Shown piece by piece: positions 9,954-19,160 of a stretch of 64,000 nucleotides of DNA (position 1 is the stretch's first letter; every line of letters begins with the position of its first letter). This stretch comes from Bacillota bacterium. Its GTDB lineage: Bacteria > Bacillota > Clostridia > Lachnospirales > Anaerotignaceae. The DNA is taken from contig JAETUG010000001.1 in the NCBI GenBank assembly GCA_021768705.1, positions 150,127-214,126 of the forward strand, in the 5' to 3' direction. The notes beneath the pieces are model-generated. The model did no database searches and was not told the origin of the DNA. It saw only the letters and a list, made by a program, of their open reading frames with translations. Made by a program: the position numbers and the translations under genes.

Positions 9954-9973
9954 CGTTTTCTCCTCCTCCTATT

Positions 9974-11239
9974 TTACGCTTCTGCCAGGTTAGCTTCCAT
10001 CATTTCAACCAGAGCCTGTACACGTGTCTCATACTGTGCTTCGGAGTATACGTTAGGGTCTGTCTGGTCACCATCGAAGGAAACGTAAGGTTTGCCGTTT
10101 GCTTCTTTGATGATTTCAGCTGTTTCAACGTTCAGGAAGCTCATCAGCTTACAAGATCTGTTCAGGTGGTAGATTGTACCATCGATTTTGCCTTTTTCCA
10201 TGATGTTCAGCAGAACTTCAACTTTGTTGCTCAGGCAAGTATTGATGTAGATTCTTGTGTAAGCTTCTGCCATGGAGTGCAGGGATTCATCGTTTGCATC
10301 ATAGTGCAGATCCCACAGAGCGGGGTAAGCTGTACCTGTCATGATAGCGCCCAGGTTCTTCATTGTTTTGAATGTGTGACCCAGGTGAGGCCATACAGCG
10401 ATACCTTCCCACTGGAAACGTGTCTTTTCTGCGCCTTTGAAAGCGTAAATGCCAGCCTTCAGGTTAGCTTCCAGTTCATCAGCGAATGCTTTGAATGTGA
10501 TTTCAGCATAGTCCAGAGAACGGCAAGCTACGATCAGAGCCATGTAGTTGAACAGGTCGAAACCATTCAAAGGAGAGGGTTTGTACTGAGCCATATCAGC
10601 GATTCTGTTCCAGTGATATACGGAACGCTGTGTCTGGTCTTTTACTTCTTTAAATTTCTTCCAGTCGAAAGGTCTGCCGCAGATTACTTCCAGCTGAGAA
10701 ATAGCGTTTCTGAACTGGTCAGCGATATATGCTTTTGCATATTCGGGGATAGGCATTGTGTGGTTGAAAGGTACGTCGATTACGATACAAGGAATATCCA
10801 GTTCTACAGCCAGATTTTCATACCATTTCAGCAGTGTGTTACAAATGTTGTTACATGTGATTACCAGGTCGGGCAGGGGAACATCAGCTGCAGGAGAGTT
10901 AACCAGTACTTCGGGTTTTACGCCTGTGATAGCTGCTTCTTTCAGACATTCCATGTAGCCCATGTTTACTCTACCATAAGAACAGCAGTCGATGTTGTAG
11001 CCTTTTCTGGATGCAACGTCCAGCATATCGATAGCACCTTTTCTTGCACCGATACCAGCTGCGTGTGTTTCGGGGTAAACCATTGCGATACCCATTGTTA
11101 CGCAGAATTCGGAAGGAGCTACGGATGCGGACCAACAAACAAGGTCGCCTCTTGCTTTAGCTTCTCTTGCGTCCTGGTCAGCTTTGTTCTGGTAGTAGCC
11201 TAACAATTTTTTTGCTGTCATGCCTTGTGTTAAACTCAT
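9974..11239 (-). CDS. lcdA: Lactoyl-CoA dehydratase, alpha subunit
   Basis: 421-residue HgdA/LcdA-type subunit and partner of LcdB. Family features include GDLVCWSASVAPSEFCVTMG near the N-terminus, the CCSYGRVNMGYME segment and PDLVITCNNICNTLLKWYEN. Cysteines in these segments are the candidate cluster ligands. The complex needs one-electron activation by the ATPase encoded just upstream (15 bases away). The start is the ATG preceded by AGAGGGATTAGA. Codon use is highly biased. Confidence 0.9.
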   Translation of the reverse strand: MSLTQGMTAKKLLGYYQNKADQDAREAKARGDLVCWSASVAPSEFCVTMGIAMVYPETHAAGIGARKGAIDMLDVASRKGYNIDCCSYGRVNMGYMECLKEAAITGVKPEVLVNSPAADVPLPDLVITCNNICNTLLKWYENLAVELDIPCIVIDVPFNHTMPIPEYAKAYIADQFRNAISQLEVICGRPFDWKKFKEVKDQTQRSVYHWNRIADMAQYKPSPLNGFDLFNYMALIVACRSLDYAEITFKAFADELEANLKAGIYAFKGAEKTRFQWEGIAVWPHLGHTFKTMKNLGAIMTGTAYPALWDLHYDANDESLHSMAEAYTRIYINTCLSNKVEVLLNIMEKGKIDGTIYHLNRSCKLMSFLNVETAEIIKEANGKPYVSFDGDQTDPNVYSEAQYETRVQALVEMMEANLAEA

Positions 11240-11254
11240 TCTAATCCCTCTTTC

Positions 11255-12034
11255 TTATTTTTTTTGTGCCGCTTCGTATGCGAACAGTGCCGCACCGAGA
11301 GCGCCTGTTGTTTGTGGATTTGGTGCCACAATTACATCTGTTTTTAATACGCTAGAGACCGCTCTAACTACGCCTGCATTTCTTGCAACGCCGCCGGTGA
11401 AGACAACGTCTTTTTCAAGGCCGCCTCTATAAGCGAGGCCACACGCTCTACTAGCAACGGACATATGAACGCCTCTGGCGATGTTATTTCTGTTTGTGCC
11501 TTTGGAAAGCTGAGAAATAACTTCAGATTCAGCGAATACAGTACAAGTACTGCTGATTGGTGCTGTCTCTTCTGCCTGCTCGTCCAGTCCAGCCATTTCA
11601 TCCAGTGTGGTTTCCAGAACTCTGGCCATTACTTCGATGAAACGACCTGTACCTGCCGCACATTTATCATTCATAAAAAACTGCTTGATGCCACCCTTGT
11701 TATCCAGTCTGATCGCTTTTGCATCCTGACCGCCAATATCAATGATGGTACGTGCAGTGGGTACCAAATGGTAAATACCTTTTGCATGGCAACTGATTTC
11801 GGACATCTGCTTATCCGCATCCTCCAAGGAGAATCTGCCATAGCCGGTAGCGACTGTAAAGGAAATATCTTCCTGTTTCAGACCGCTTGCTTCGAAAGCA
11901 TTTTCCATCGCTTTCTTGGGACCTGAAGAACCTGTACCAACCTGTACAACTTCTGCAGCAACAATATCTTTCCCGTCCTTCAAAATAACAGCCTTTGAAG
12001 AAGCAGAGCCAATATCAACACCCATAGTGTACAT
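11255..12034 (-). CDS. 2-hydroxyacyl-CoA dehydratase activator ATPase
   Basis: 259-residue BadF/BadG/BcrA/BcrD-type ASKHA ATPase (HgdC/HadI/LcdC class). It couples ATP hydrolysis to transfer of one low-potential electron into the dehydratase. MGVDIGSASSKAVILKDG is the phosphate-1 loop, TIIDIGGQDAKAIRL the phosphate-2 region and TGGVARNAGVVRA the adenosine motif. Cys125 (NDKCAAGTGRF) and Cys164 (SSTCTVFAESEV) are the two ligands each monomer gives to the single [4Fe-4S] cluster bridging the dimer. It is the first gene of the operon, with GGAGGTAAAAACAAG before the ATG. Confidence 0.93.
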   Translation of the reverse strand: MYTMGVDIGSASSKAVILKDGKDIVAAEVVQVGTGSSGPKKAMENAFEASGLKQEDISFTVATGYGRFSLEDADKQMSEISCHAKGIYHLVPTARTIIDIGGQDAKAIRLDNKGGIKQFFMNDKCAAGTGRFIEVMARVLETTLDEMAGLDEQAEETAPISSTCTVFAESEVISQLSKGTNRNNIARGVHMSVASRACGLAYRGGLEKDVVFTGGVARNAGVVRAVSSVLKTDVIVAPNPQTTGALGAALFAYEAAQKK

Positions 12035-12193
12035 CTTGTTTTTACCTCCTCCGTTTTATATTTAACCATGCGATAAAACAATCATGAAGAGTTTTGACCT
12101 GTCTGTTGTCCCCGTGTTTTTTTCAGACCTGCCAAGTGAATGACATTAGAAAAAACCTATATCCTTGAATATAAGTTCTTTTCTCATTCTAAA

Positions 12194-12224
12194 ATACAGT
12201 ATGACCCATACAGCCCTCCTGTAT
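12194..12224 (-). promoter_or_regulatory. Operator-like ATACAG repeats at the acrylate operon start site
   Basis: ATACAG occurs at 12194-12199 and 12208-12213, 14 bases apart, and as CTGTAT at 12219-12224. The last two form a perfect 6-bp inverted repeat with a 5-base spacer. The cluster begins right at the expected transcription start of the promoter at 12233-12261, where a repressor would block initiation or escape. Confidence 0.4.
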
Positions 12225-12232
12225 TTGCCCTA

Positions 12233-12261
12233 ATTATAACATCAATGATTTTATATTTCAA
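12233..12261 (-). promoter_or_regulatory. Sigma-A promoter of the acrylate operon
   Basis: On the minus strand TTGAAA (12261-12256), a 17-base spacer and TATAAT (12238-12233). The predicted start near 12226 gives a 5' leader of about 190 bases before the activator ATG at 12034. Confidence 0.75.
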
Positions 12262-12680
12262 CCTAAATTGTTAAAAATTTATTATTATTTTGGAAATTTT
12301 GCAGAAAAATGTTCGTTCTTACCAAAAAAATAATATTCTGTATACAAAGTACTTCGCATACTATCTATTTTTCCTTATTTTTTGTAAAAATGAACTCATT
12401 TTTCCTAAAAAACCTTCCTATTTTTGACAAATCTTTTCTATCCTGCCATTCTGATCCATTTTATTTTCAGTCCATTCCTGCCATTTGGCAGGTTATATTT
12501 TATTCCTATCCAGGTACAGGACTTTTCAATTCCCCCGTCCTTTCCCACGATTTTGTTAAATTATATGCAAAATCCAGATGGATATGCCATTTCTTCGGTT
12601 GATCTTATCCAGCTTTTTTCTTGCAAATCTTATGTTTTCTGCTGTTTTTCTGTTTACTCCCTGAGATTTTTTTCTGCACA
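12262..12680. other. AT-rich intergenic region with no gene seen
   Basis: About 420 bases with no convincing coding sequence on either strand. The only structure noticed is a perfect 6-bp hairpin CCTGCC-ATTT-GGCAGG (12477-12492). CCTGCCATT also occurs as a direct repeat starting at 12442 and 12477. It probably serves only as spacer or upstream regulatory DNA of the acrylate operon. Confidence 0.5.
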
Positions 12681-12720
12681 AAAAAATCTCCCTCTATAAC
12701 AAAATAGAAAGAGATTTTTA
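12681..12720 (-). terminator. Intrinsic terminator after the patatin gene
   Basis: Outer stem AAAAAATCTC (12681-12690) pairs with GAGATTTTT (12711-12719); in the minus direction it runs into TTTTTTTG. It is placed directly after the patatin stop codon. Confidence 0.7.
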
Positions 12721-12725
12721 TCTTT

Positions 12726-13814
12726 TCATTTTTTCCAGCTTTCCGCGATCTCGGACAAGAGTTCCTCTTCCGTTCTGATCTTGAAAGGAGAAAGTGCAGC
12801 CTTTTCCGCCAGATGTTCCAAAAGACAAAGGAGCAATCCATGATAATCGCTGTCTTTCGCCTTTAATTTCTTCGCCAGCTTTGGCAAAAGCTTTTCATTC
12901 ATTTCCCGCAAAGAAACGTTTTCTTCCTTTAAATATAATTTCAACAGCGTCTTCAATGCCAGATACGCCTGCATCTCGTCCCACTGCCGGTCGATATAAT
13001 ACTTCTCCCCCGCCAGCCCATAGAGCATCCGCATACCATCAAAATATCCCAGAGTCATAACTCTTTTACTCTGTTCTGCATCGAACTGCAGCACACCGCC
13101 CAGCTTTTCCCTAGGGGCAATGGTGGTAATATTGGCATCTTCCGGAAGCTTCGTCCGCTTTTCAAAACCCACACCATAAATACGGATCACGATGATATCT
13201 CTGTATCCCCGATCCAATAGGATGCTGATGGGCACGATATTATGGACGCTGCCGTCCACGTAATCCTTGCCGTCCAGCTTCTTTCTCTGAAACAAAGGCA
13301 CATAGGCACTGGCAAGGAGCATATCCTTCAGTTTACCTACTTCCAGTTCATCCGCATCGATATCCAATTCTTTTTTATCTGTCAGAGAATAAGTCACTAA
13401 AAAGAATTTCTTGTGGGATGCCTTGATCTTTTCTTCATCTACCCATTCGGAAAGAAGATTTCGCAGAGGCTCAATATCCAGACCACCCTCTTTGATGGCT
13501 TCGATCAAATCTTTCAGCAGCACTTTAATATCCAGCCCCGACAACTTCCTGTCATAAAGCTTTTTCATCTGCACATCATCCGCATCAAAGACCTGAGAAA
13601 ACTTGATATTTTCCCAAAGACGGATGGCCTGCTCCAGTTCTCCCATGACCATCATGGCACCATTCAGCGCACCAACGGAAGTTCCTGCCACTGCGTTGAA
13701 TTGCACCCCTGCCTCATCAAGAGCCTTCCAGACCCCCACCTCATAGGCACCTTTCGCGCCGCCGCCTTCTAAAGCGATGGCATATGTTTTTGATGTATCA
13801 AACTGCAGTTCCAC
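12726..13814 (-). CDS. Patatin-like phospholipase family protein
   Basis: 362 residues. The N-terminal patatin domain has the oxyanion loop EGGGAKGAYEVG, the nucleophile elbow GTSVG (Ser46) and the catalytic Asp in DYVDGSVHNIVP, so the Ser-Asp dyad is intact. Family members hydrolyse acyl groups of lipids in the cytosol or at the inner membrane face; the real substrate is unknown. The C-terminal 120 residues are charged and helical, without a recognised domain. The start is GTG with AGAGGTGG upstream; no better ATG exists. It is the last gene of a division/wall operon, 14 bases after the PBP gene. Confidence 0.85.
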   Translation of the reverse strand: MELQFDTSKTYAIALEGGGAKGAYEVGVWKALDEAGVQFNAVAGTSVGALNGAMMVMGELEQAIRLWENIKFSQVFDADDVQMKKLYDRKLSGLDIKVLLKDLIEAIKEGGLDIEPLRNLLSEWVDEEKIKASHKKFFLVTYSLTDKKELDIDADELEVGKLKDMLLASAYVPLFQRKKLDGKDYVDGSVHNIVPISILLDRGYRDIIVIRIYGVGFEKRTKLPEDANITTIAPREKLGGVLQFDAEQSKRVMTLGYFDGMRMLYGLAGEKYYIDRQWDEMQAYLALKTLLKLYLKEENVSLREMNEKLLPKLAKKLKAKDSDYHGLLLCLLEHLAEKAALSPFKIRTEEELLSEIAESWKK

Positions 13815-13828
13815 TTGACCACCTCTTA

Positions 13829-15229
13829 CTATTCACCCAATTCCGTCAAAGCTGCCCGAATCATTTTGCCTGCAATGGGCGTTGCTCTGCCGTAATTGGA
13901 ATTTTCGATCAAAACGGCTACTGCCACCTTCGGGTCCTCCACAGGGGCAAAGCCGATAAACCAGCTATGGTCATAGCCTGTAGCATTTTCCGCCGTACCG
14001 GTCTTGCCTGCAACGGTCACGCCGCTGACCGCCGCTGCGGTACCTGTACCGCTGGTGACAACTTCCGTCATCATATCCTTTAGGATCGCTGCTTCTTCCG
14101 CAGAACAAATATCCATCAGCTTTTCAGGAACGGTATGCTTGGCTTCTGTTCCATCGGGATAAACCACATGATCCACAATATAAGGCTGCATCATCATGCC
14201 GTCATTGGCGATGGCAGATGCCAGCATCGCCATATACAGGGGTGTCACGCCTGTTCTGCCCTGTCCAATGGCGGTTTCCACCAATTCGCTTTCTGTTGCA
14301 CCCTTTTCCAGATAAATACTGTTGGGACTTGTCTCCAGTTCAAAATGACTTGGCGTATCCATCCCCACCTGGCGCATGGTCTTTGCCAGATTGCCTGGGC
14401 CGATCTTTTCTGCCAAGGCTGCAAAATAGCAGTTGCAGGAAGACGCCAATGCCCCCTTCATATCTACGGTACCATGGACTGCGTTATTGAAGCAATGGAT
14501 GACCTTGCCCTCAAACTCCCGTTCCCCAGTACATTCAATGGTAAAATCCTGCCAGTTGGAAAGATACTCCATTCCCGCCAGAGCCGTTACCGTCTTGAAG
14601 GTGGAACCGGGAGGATAGAGCCCCTGTGTGGCTCTGTTTACCAAAGGACTGTCCGCATGGTCCTTCAAGGTATCCCACTGGGCTTCCACACTATTGGGGT
14701 TGAAATCAGGATAGGCTTGCAGTGCAAGGATTCTGCCCGTGGAAGGTTCCATCACCACAATGGCACCCTTCGCGCTACCCAGCAGATCCCCTGCCATACT
14801 CTGAATATCCATATCTACTGTCAAAGCAACGCTGTTGCCCTGCAATTCTGTCCCTCTTATGATGCCGTTGATCCGTTGAAACAATTCATTATGCAGCTTC
14901 ATCAATTCAAAGTTCTCCGCTGCCTCCACACCGGTCTTGCCTACACTGCTATATCCGGTGATATGGGCAGCCATACGGGCACGGGGGTATTCTCTGCTAT
15001 AGGTACCATCGCTCTGCAAGGTGCTGGTGGCAAGGATTTCTCCTTCCCGATCCAGAATGTCACCACGTTTGATGGTTTCGTCTACATAACGCAGACGGCT
15101 ATTATAGGCATTGCCGGATATCTCCCCTCGATCTACAAAAGTCAGCTTGCAGAGGTAGCCTAATAATAGGAAGAAACACAACGCCAAAAGCCAGAATACA
15201 CGACGCATGCTTCGCTTCATATTACTCAT
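13829..15229 (-). CDS. Class B penicillin-binding protein (PbpA/FtsI type)
   Basis: Peptidoglycan transpeptidase of 466 residues anchored by one N-terminal membrane segment (FWLLALCFFLLLGYLCKLTF). The catalytic motifs are all present: GSTFK (SxxK nucleophile), SCN within ALASSCNCYFAAL, and KTGTAEN. The N-terminal dimerisation region is short, as in PbpA-type class B proteins. The ATG at 15229 follows GGGAGGTGG and overlaps the end of the FtsW-type gene by eight bases. The pairing suggests a SEDS glycosyltransferase/transpeptidase unit. Confidence 0.9.
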   Translation of the reverse strand: MSNMKRSMRRVFWLLALCFFLLLGYLCKLTFVDRGEISGNAYNSRLRYVDETIKRGDILDREGEILATSTLQSDGTYSREYPRARMAAHITGYSSVGKTGVEAAENFELMKLHNELFQRINGIIRGTELQGNSVALTVDMDIQSMAGDLLGSAKGAIVVMEPSTGRILALQAYPDFNPNSVEAQWDTLKDHADSPLVNRATQGLYPPGSTFKTVTALAGMEYLSNWQDFTIECTGEREFEGKVIHCFNNAVHGTVDMKGALASSCNCYFAALAEKIGPGNLAKTMRQVGMDTPSHFELETSPNSIYLEKGATESELVETAIGQGRTGVTPLYMAMLASAIANDGMMMQPYIVDHVVYPDGTEAKHTVPEKLMDICSAEEAAILKDMMTEVVTSGTGTAAAVSGVTVAGKTGTAENATGYDHSWFIGFAPVEDPKVAVAVLIENSNYGRATPIAGKMIRAALTELGE

Positions 15230-16619
15230 ATCTGCCACCTCCCATCTGCATTTCCATCGCTCTCGGCTGTTCCTGATCCTGCTGGCTATGCTGTTCGCAA
15301 TACACACATACCCACTGCAGCAGCCCGATCATCATCAGGCTGACCAAAACGGAACTGCCGCCATAGCTGACAAAGGGCAGTGTGACCCCTGTGAGAGGGA
15401 TCAGCTTGATGACACCCCCAAGAATGACAAAAGCCTGGAAGGAGATCATCGTCGTTACCCCTGCCGCAAGGATGCTATAGTAACGTCGGCTGCAGTCCAA
15501 AGCGATTCGTACACCACGGTACAAAATCATAATGAAAATGCCGATGACACCTGCACCAAAGATCACGCCAAATTCCTCGCAAATGGCTGCAAAGATCATG
15601 TCGCTTTCCACAACAGGGATACTCTTTGGCATACCCTTCGTCAAGCCGCTGCCGAATAACCCCCATGTGGTAATAGCAAATAAGGAGCTGACGATCTGAT
15701 AGCCCCCTGCATCGATATCTGCCCAGGGGTTTTGCCATGCCGCCACACGCACCCGCACGTGGGAGAACAATTTATAGGCACCTGTCGCTGCCACACTGGC
15801 AGCCCCCATGCCTAAAAGGAATAAAAATTCATTGGATGTTGCAATATAAAGCATGACCATATAGGTCATAAAGAAGATCAGCGCACTCCCAAGATCTTTC
15901 TGCAATACCAGTAGCAGCACCAACCCTGCACTCAGAATCGCCGTTGTCAAAAACTGTTTCCACTCTACCCGTTTACGGAACACACTGGCAAGGTAGAAAA
16001 CAAACAGGAATTTTGCGATTTCCGAAGGCTGAAAGGTGATCTTGAAAGCCTCCGGCCCAAAGGAAAGCCAGTTGGTAGAACCGCCCTTCGCAACGCCGAA
16101 AAACCTAGTGCAGATGAGCAAGCCGTAACAAACGATGATATAGGCCCACTCAAAAATCTCGAATCGGGGGATCATACGGAAGAAAAAAGGCAAAAACAAC
16201 ATTCCCGCTAACCCGACACACATCCACATCAGCTGTCTGTGGGCCAAAGAAGGCTCTACCCTCTGCAGCACGATCAGACTCAGATCCATCAAAAACAGCA
16301 TCCCCGTCCAAATCAGCGGACAACCTTCATAATAGAATCTATCCAAAAGCTTGACCGCCATCAATAGAAATAGAAAGGCAATCGCACCGAAGATCAGCGT
16401 TGGTATATCGAACAAATGTGTCTCCCGATTATAGCCCAAAATCAAAAATGCCGTTATATGCATCAAAATAACGATCCGTCGCTGCATGGACACCGCAGTA
16501 TAGGGGCTTCCCAAAAAGCCCCCCTGCTCATAGGCGATATATACGATGCCCTGCCACAAAAACAGGACGATATAGAAGATGAACAGATATCTGCTCAGCA
16601 TAATGATCAAATCAAACAT
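15222..16619 (-). CDS. FtsW/RodA/SpoVE-family (SEDS) peptidoglycan glycosyltransferase
   Basis: 465-residue polytopic membrane protein with about ten hydrophobic helices. SEDS signatures are GGSTNWLSFGPEAFKITFQPSEIAK, LQKDLGSALIFF, a loop PVVESDMIFAAICEEFG and the terminal TGVTLPFVSYGGSSVLVSLM. SEDS proteins polymerise lipid II into glycan strands together with a class B PBP. The gene starts five bases after the U32 gene and overlaps the PBP gene. Whether it acts in division, elongation or sporulation cannot be decided; the zapA gene upstream points to division. Confidence 0.9.
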   Translation of the reverse strand: MFDLIIMLSRYLFIFYIVLFLWQGIVYIAYEQGGFLGSPYTAVSMQRRIVILMHITAFLILGYNRETHLFDIPTLIFGAIAFLFLLMAVKLLDRFYYEGCPLIWTGMLFLMDLSLIVLQRVEPSLAHRQLMWMCVGLAGMLFLPFFFRMIPRFEIFEWAYIIVCYGLLICTRFFGVAKGGSTNWLSFGPEAFKITFQPSEIAKFLFVFYLASVFRKRVEWKQFLTTAILSAGLVLLLVLQKDLGSALIFFMTYMVMLYIATSNEFLFLLGMGAASVAATGAYKLFSHVRVRVAAWQNPWADIDAGGYQIVSSLFAITTWGLFGSGLTKGMPKSIPVVESDMIFAAICEEFGVIFGAGVIGIFIMILYRGVRIALDCSRRYYSILAAGVTTMISFQAFVILGGVIKLIPLTGVTLPFVSYGGSSVLVSLMMIGLLQWVCVYCEQHSQQDQEQPRAMEMQMGGGRYE

Positions 16620-16624
16620 TCAAA

Positions 16625-19054
16625 TCACTCCACTCCGCGGAAGAAATGTCCTTTTGTATTGCCTTTTTCGCTCATTTCTCCCAAAAGGTTACGGGTCGCA
16701 GGGCTCATGCGTTCCACGTCCGCTGTCATTTCCCCATAAGCTTTCGCAATTCTTTCGGTTCTGCCGGGACCTTCCTTTATAAAGTCCAGACGAACCAGAC
16801 CTGTGGTACTTTCCAAAATCTCATCATAGAATTTCAGAGTAAACAAGGGTTTTCCGTTCAGGATCGTGCAGACACATCTTTCGCAGTCTGTCATCAGAGG
16901 GAATTTCACACCCTTTCTGTCCCGCAGGAAATACAGGTCTTCGTTATTTCTTTCGGTACAATATTTATGCCCGTCTTTACCGCCGGCGTAGTTGCCGATG
17001 GGGCACTGCTGTGTTTTCATCAGGGGAAGATAGCCATAAACCACCATTTCGCAGTCTTTATCACCCATTTGGTTGATCTCCTGCAGATTAGCTTCTACAG
17101 AAAGACAAACATTGTCTGCCCCCTGTTCTTTCCAATATTCCACCGTTTTCCGGTTCATGGCATTCAGGTTGTAATCCACAACGATCTTTTTACCGCTGTT
17201 TTTCACTTGATCGAACTGACCTGCGGAACGAACCAGGAAACCATCGATTTCGCTTTCGATCAAACGGTCGATCATCGGCTGTTCCTTTTCCGCATTCCAT
17301 TCTCTTGCCACTCTGGGCAGTGCCGCATAAAGAGTCACGCCTATTTTATGACATTTTTCTGCGATTTTTTCCAGATTCTTTTCAAAATCTGCACCACATT
17401 CATAATATACTCTGCAAATGCCCCTTGCCTGCAGCACCGCGTCCAACTGCCCCAGATTCATGACCAGTGCAGTCAGTTTTTTACGGAGCAGGAAAGGTTT
17501 TTTCTCTGCCTTTTCCAAAACGACATCGCCTTTGGCTTTCCGTTTGGATTTTTTGATAATAGCCGCTTCCAGTGCTTCGCAGGCTTCTCGGCGCACACGG
17601 TTCACTTCGCTGACATTCACATAGATATATTTATCAATATCTGTCTGCAAATCTTCCAAAACGAAGGGGGTTGCCCCCATTTTGCTTGCCTGTTCCTTCA
17701 GCTTCATTGGCAGCATAGGCGAGCTGCCCGCAGGCTCTACCACTGCGCCGCTGGCAAATACACTGTTGCCGCCGTTATCCCACAACTGCAGAGAAAGAGG
17801 TTCTCCCTCTTTTGCCCGAAGCATCCCGTAAATCGGAAGCTTTCTGCTGTCTTTTTCGTAGGTCTTTTTCAGTTCATCGTTCAAAGCTTTGCCAAAGGTA
17901 CGGTAAACCACATCGTTTTTATTGATATCCCCTTCCATGGTGATGGTGATGACTTCGCCGGCCTTGGAATGTTTGGAAACATTTGTACCCACATGGGGTT
18001 CTGTCTGGGTCCATACCTCCAGACCATCGCCGGGCACCAAAGGCTCTCTGGTGCGAATGGTCACTTTCTTATGCTTGGGCAGATATTTATCCACAATGCC
18101 CACCTTTAAGCCCCAAGGCTTGGGACGTTCGATGCTCATCATATTTCTGCCGGCAAAGGAAGTATAATAGCCGTCTGTAAAGCCACCGCGGTTGAATAAC
18201 TGCTGCAACGCCTTCACATCCGCCGGATCTACCTCGTAATGTTCAGAATCTTCAAAATATTTGTCGATATATTTCCGATAGATGCCTGTTACCCCTGCCA
18301 CATATTCAGGGCTTTTCATTCTGCCTTCGATCTTCAGGGAAGCGATGCCTGCTTCGATCAGCTGGGGCAGGATATTCACTGTCATCACATCTTTGGGAGA
18401 AAGCAGATAGCCTTCTTCAATGTTGTCATATCCTTTATACAAGGTATAGGGCAAACGGCAGGTCTGGGCACAACGACCGCGGTTACCGCTTCTGCCGCCC
18501 AGGATACTGCTCATGATGCACTGACCGGAATAACAAACGCACAAAGCACCATGGACGAAAGTTTCAATTTCCGCATCCACATTTTCCGTGATATGCTTGA
18601 TCTCTTCTATAGAAAGTTCTCTGCTCAATACGATCTTGTCGAAGCCTTGACTTTCCCAATATTTCACATCTGCCAGAGAATTACAGGTCATCTGCGTGCT
18701 GGCGTGCAAAGGGAAATCGGGGAAGGATTCCTTCACCAGCTTTGCAGCCCCGGCATCCTGCATGATCAGGGCATCTACCCCCATTTCATACAGATGCTTG
18801 ATATATGCCAGAAAATCCTTCAGTTCTTCATCTTTATAAAGGGTATTCACCGTTACATATACTTTTACCCCTCTCAGGTGGCAGTAATCGCAGGCTTTTT
18901 CCAGTTCTTCCAGGGAAAAATTTCCCGCATACTGTCTGGCACTGAATTGCTTACCGCCCAAATAGACTGCATCGCAGCCATTATTCACTGCCGCTTTCAA
19001 GCTTTCCATTGAACCTGCGGGAGAGAGCAGTTCCGGTTTATTCATTACGGACAT
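16625..19054 (-). CDS. U32-family protein (peptidase U32 / RlhA-like)
   Basis: 809 residues. The N-terminal U32 domain starts KPELLSPAGSMESLKAAVNN and has GCDAVYLGGKQFSARQYAGN. The conserved cysteine cluster is CVCYSGQCIMSSILGGRSGNRGRCAQTCR, which in RlhA-type enzymes holds an iron-sulfur cluster used for 23S rRNA C2501 hydroxylation. A second half with further cysteines (CPIGNYAGG, CERCVC) matches the long two-domain form. RNA modification is more likely than proteolysis, but this is inferred from family members. The ATG follows AGGAG. It lies between zapA and ftsW in one operon. Confidence 0.85.
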   Translation of the reverse strand: MSVMNKPELLSPAGSMESLKAAVNNGCDAVYLGGKQFSARQYAGNFSLEELEKACDYCHLRGVKVYVTVNTLYKDEELKDFLAYIKHLYEMGVDALIMQDAGAAKLVKESFPDFPLHASTQMTCNSLADVKYWESQGFDKIVLSRELSIEEIKHITENVDAEIETFVHGALCVCYSGQCIMSSILGGRSGNRGRCAQTCRLPYTLYKGYDNIEEGYLLSPKDVMTVNILPQLIEAGIASLKIEGRMKSPEYVAGVTGIYRKYIDKYFEDSEHYEVDPADVKALQQLFNRGGFTDGYYTSFAGRNMMSIERPKPWGLKVGIVDKYLPKHKKVTIRTREPLVPGDGLEVWTQTEPHVGTNVSKHSKAGEVITITMEGDINKNDVVYRTFGKALNDELKKTYEKDSRKLPIYGMLRAKEGEPLSLQLWDNGGNSVFASGAVVEPAGSSPMLPMKLKEQASKMGATPFVLEDLQTDIDKYIYVNVSEVNRVRREACEALEAAIIKKSKRKAKGDVVLEKAEKKPFLLRKKLTALVMNLGQLDAVLQARGICRVYYECGADFEKNLEKIAEKCHKIGVTLYAALPRVAREWNAEKEQPMIDRLIESEIDGFLVRSAGQFDQVKNSGKKIVVDYNLNAMNRKTVEYWKEQGADNVCLSVEANLQEINQMGDKDCEMVVYGYLPLMKTQQCPIGNYAGGKDGHKYCTERNNEDLYFLRDRKGVKFPLMTDCERCVCTILNGKPLFTLKFYDEILESTTGLVRLDFIKEGPGRTERIAKAYGEMTADVERMSPATRNLLGEMSEKGNTKGHFFRGVE

Positions 19055-19160
19055 GATAGTCTCCTTTCTTTCACCAATTTCTATTTAAATGAAAAGAGCA
19101 GACTTCTGCGTTTGGTTCCTCCCAAACTACGGCTTTCCACTCTTTCCTATGTATTCTCGT

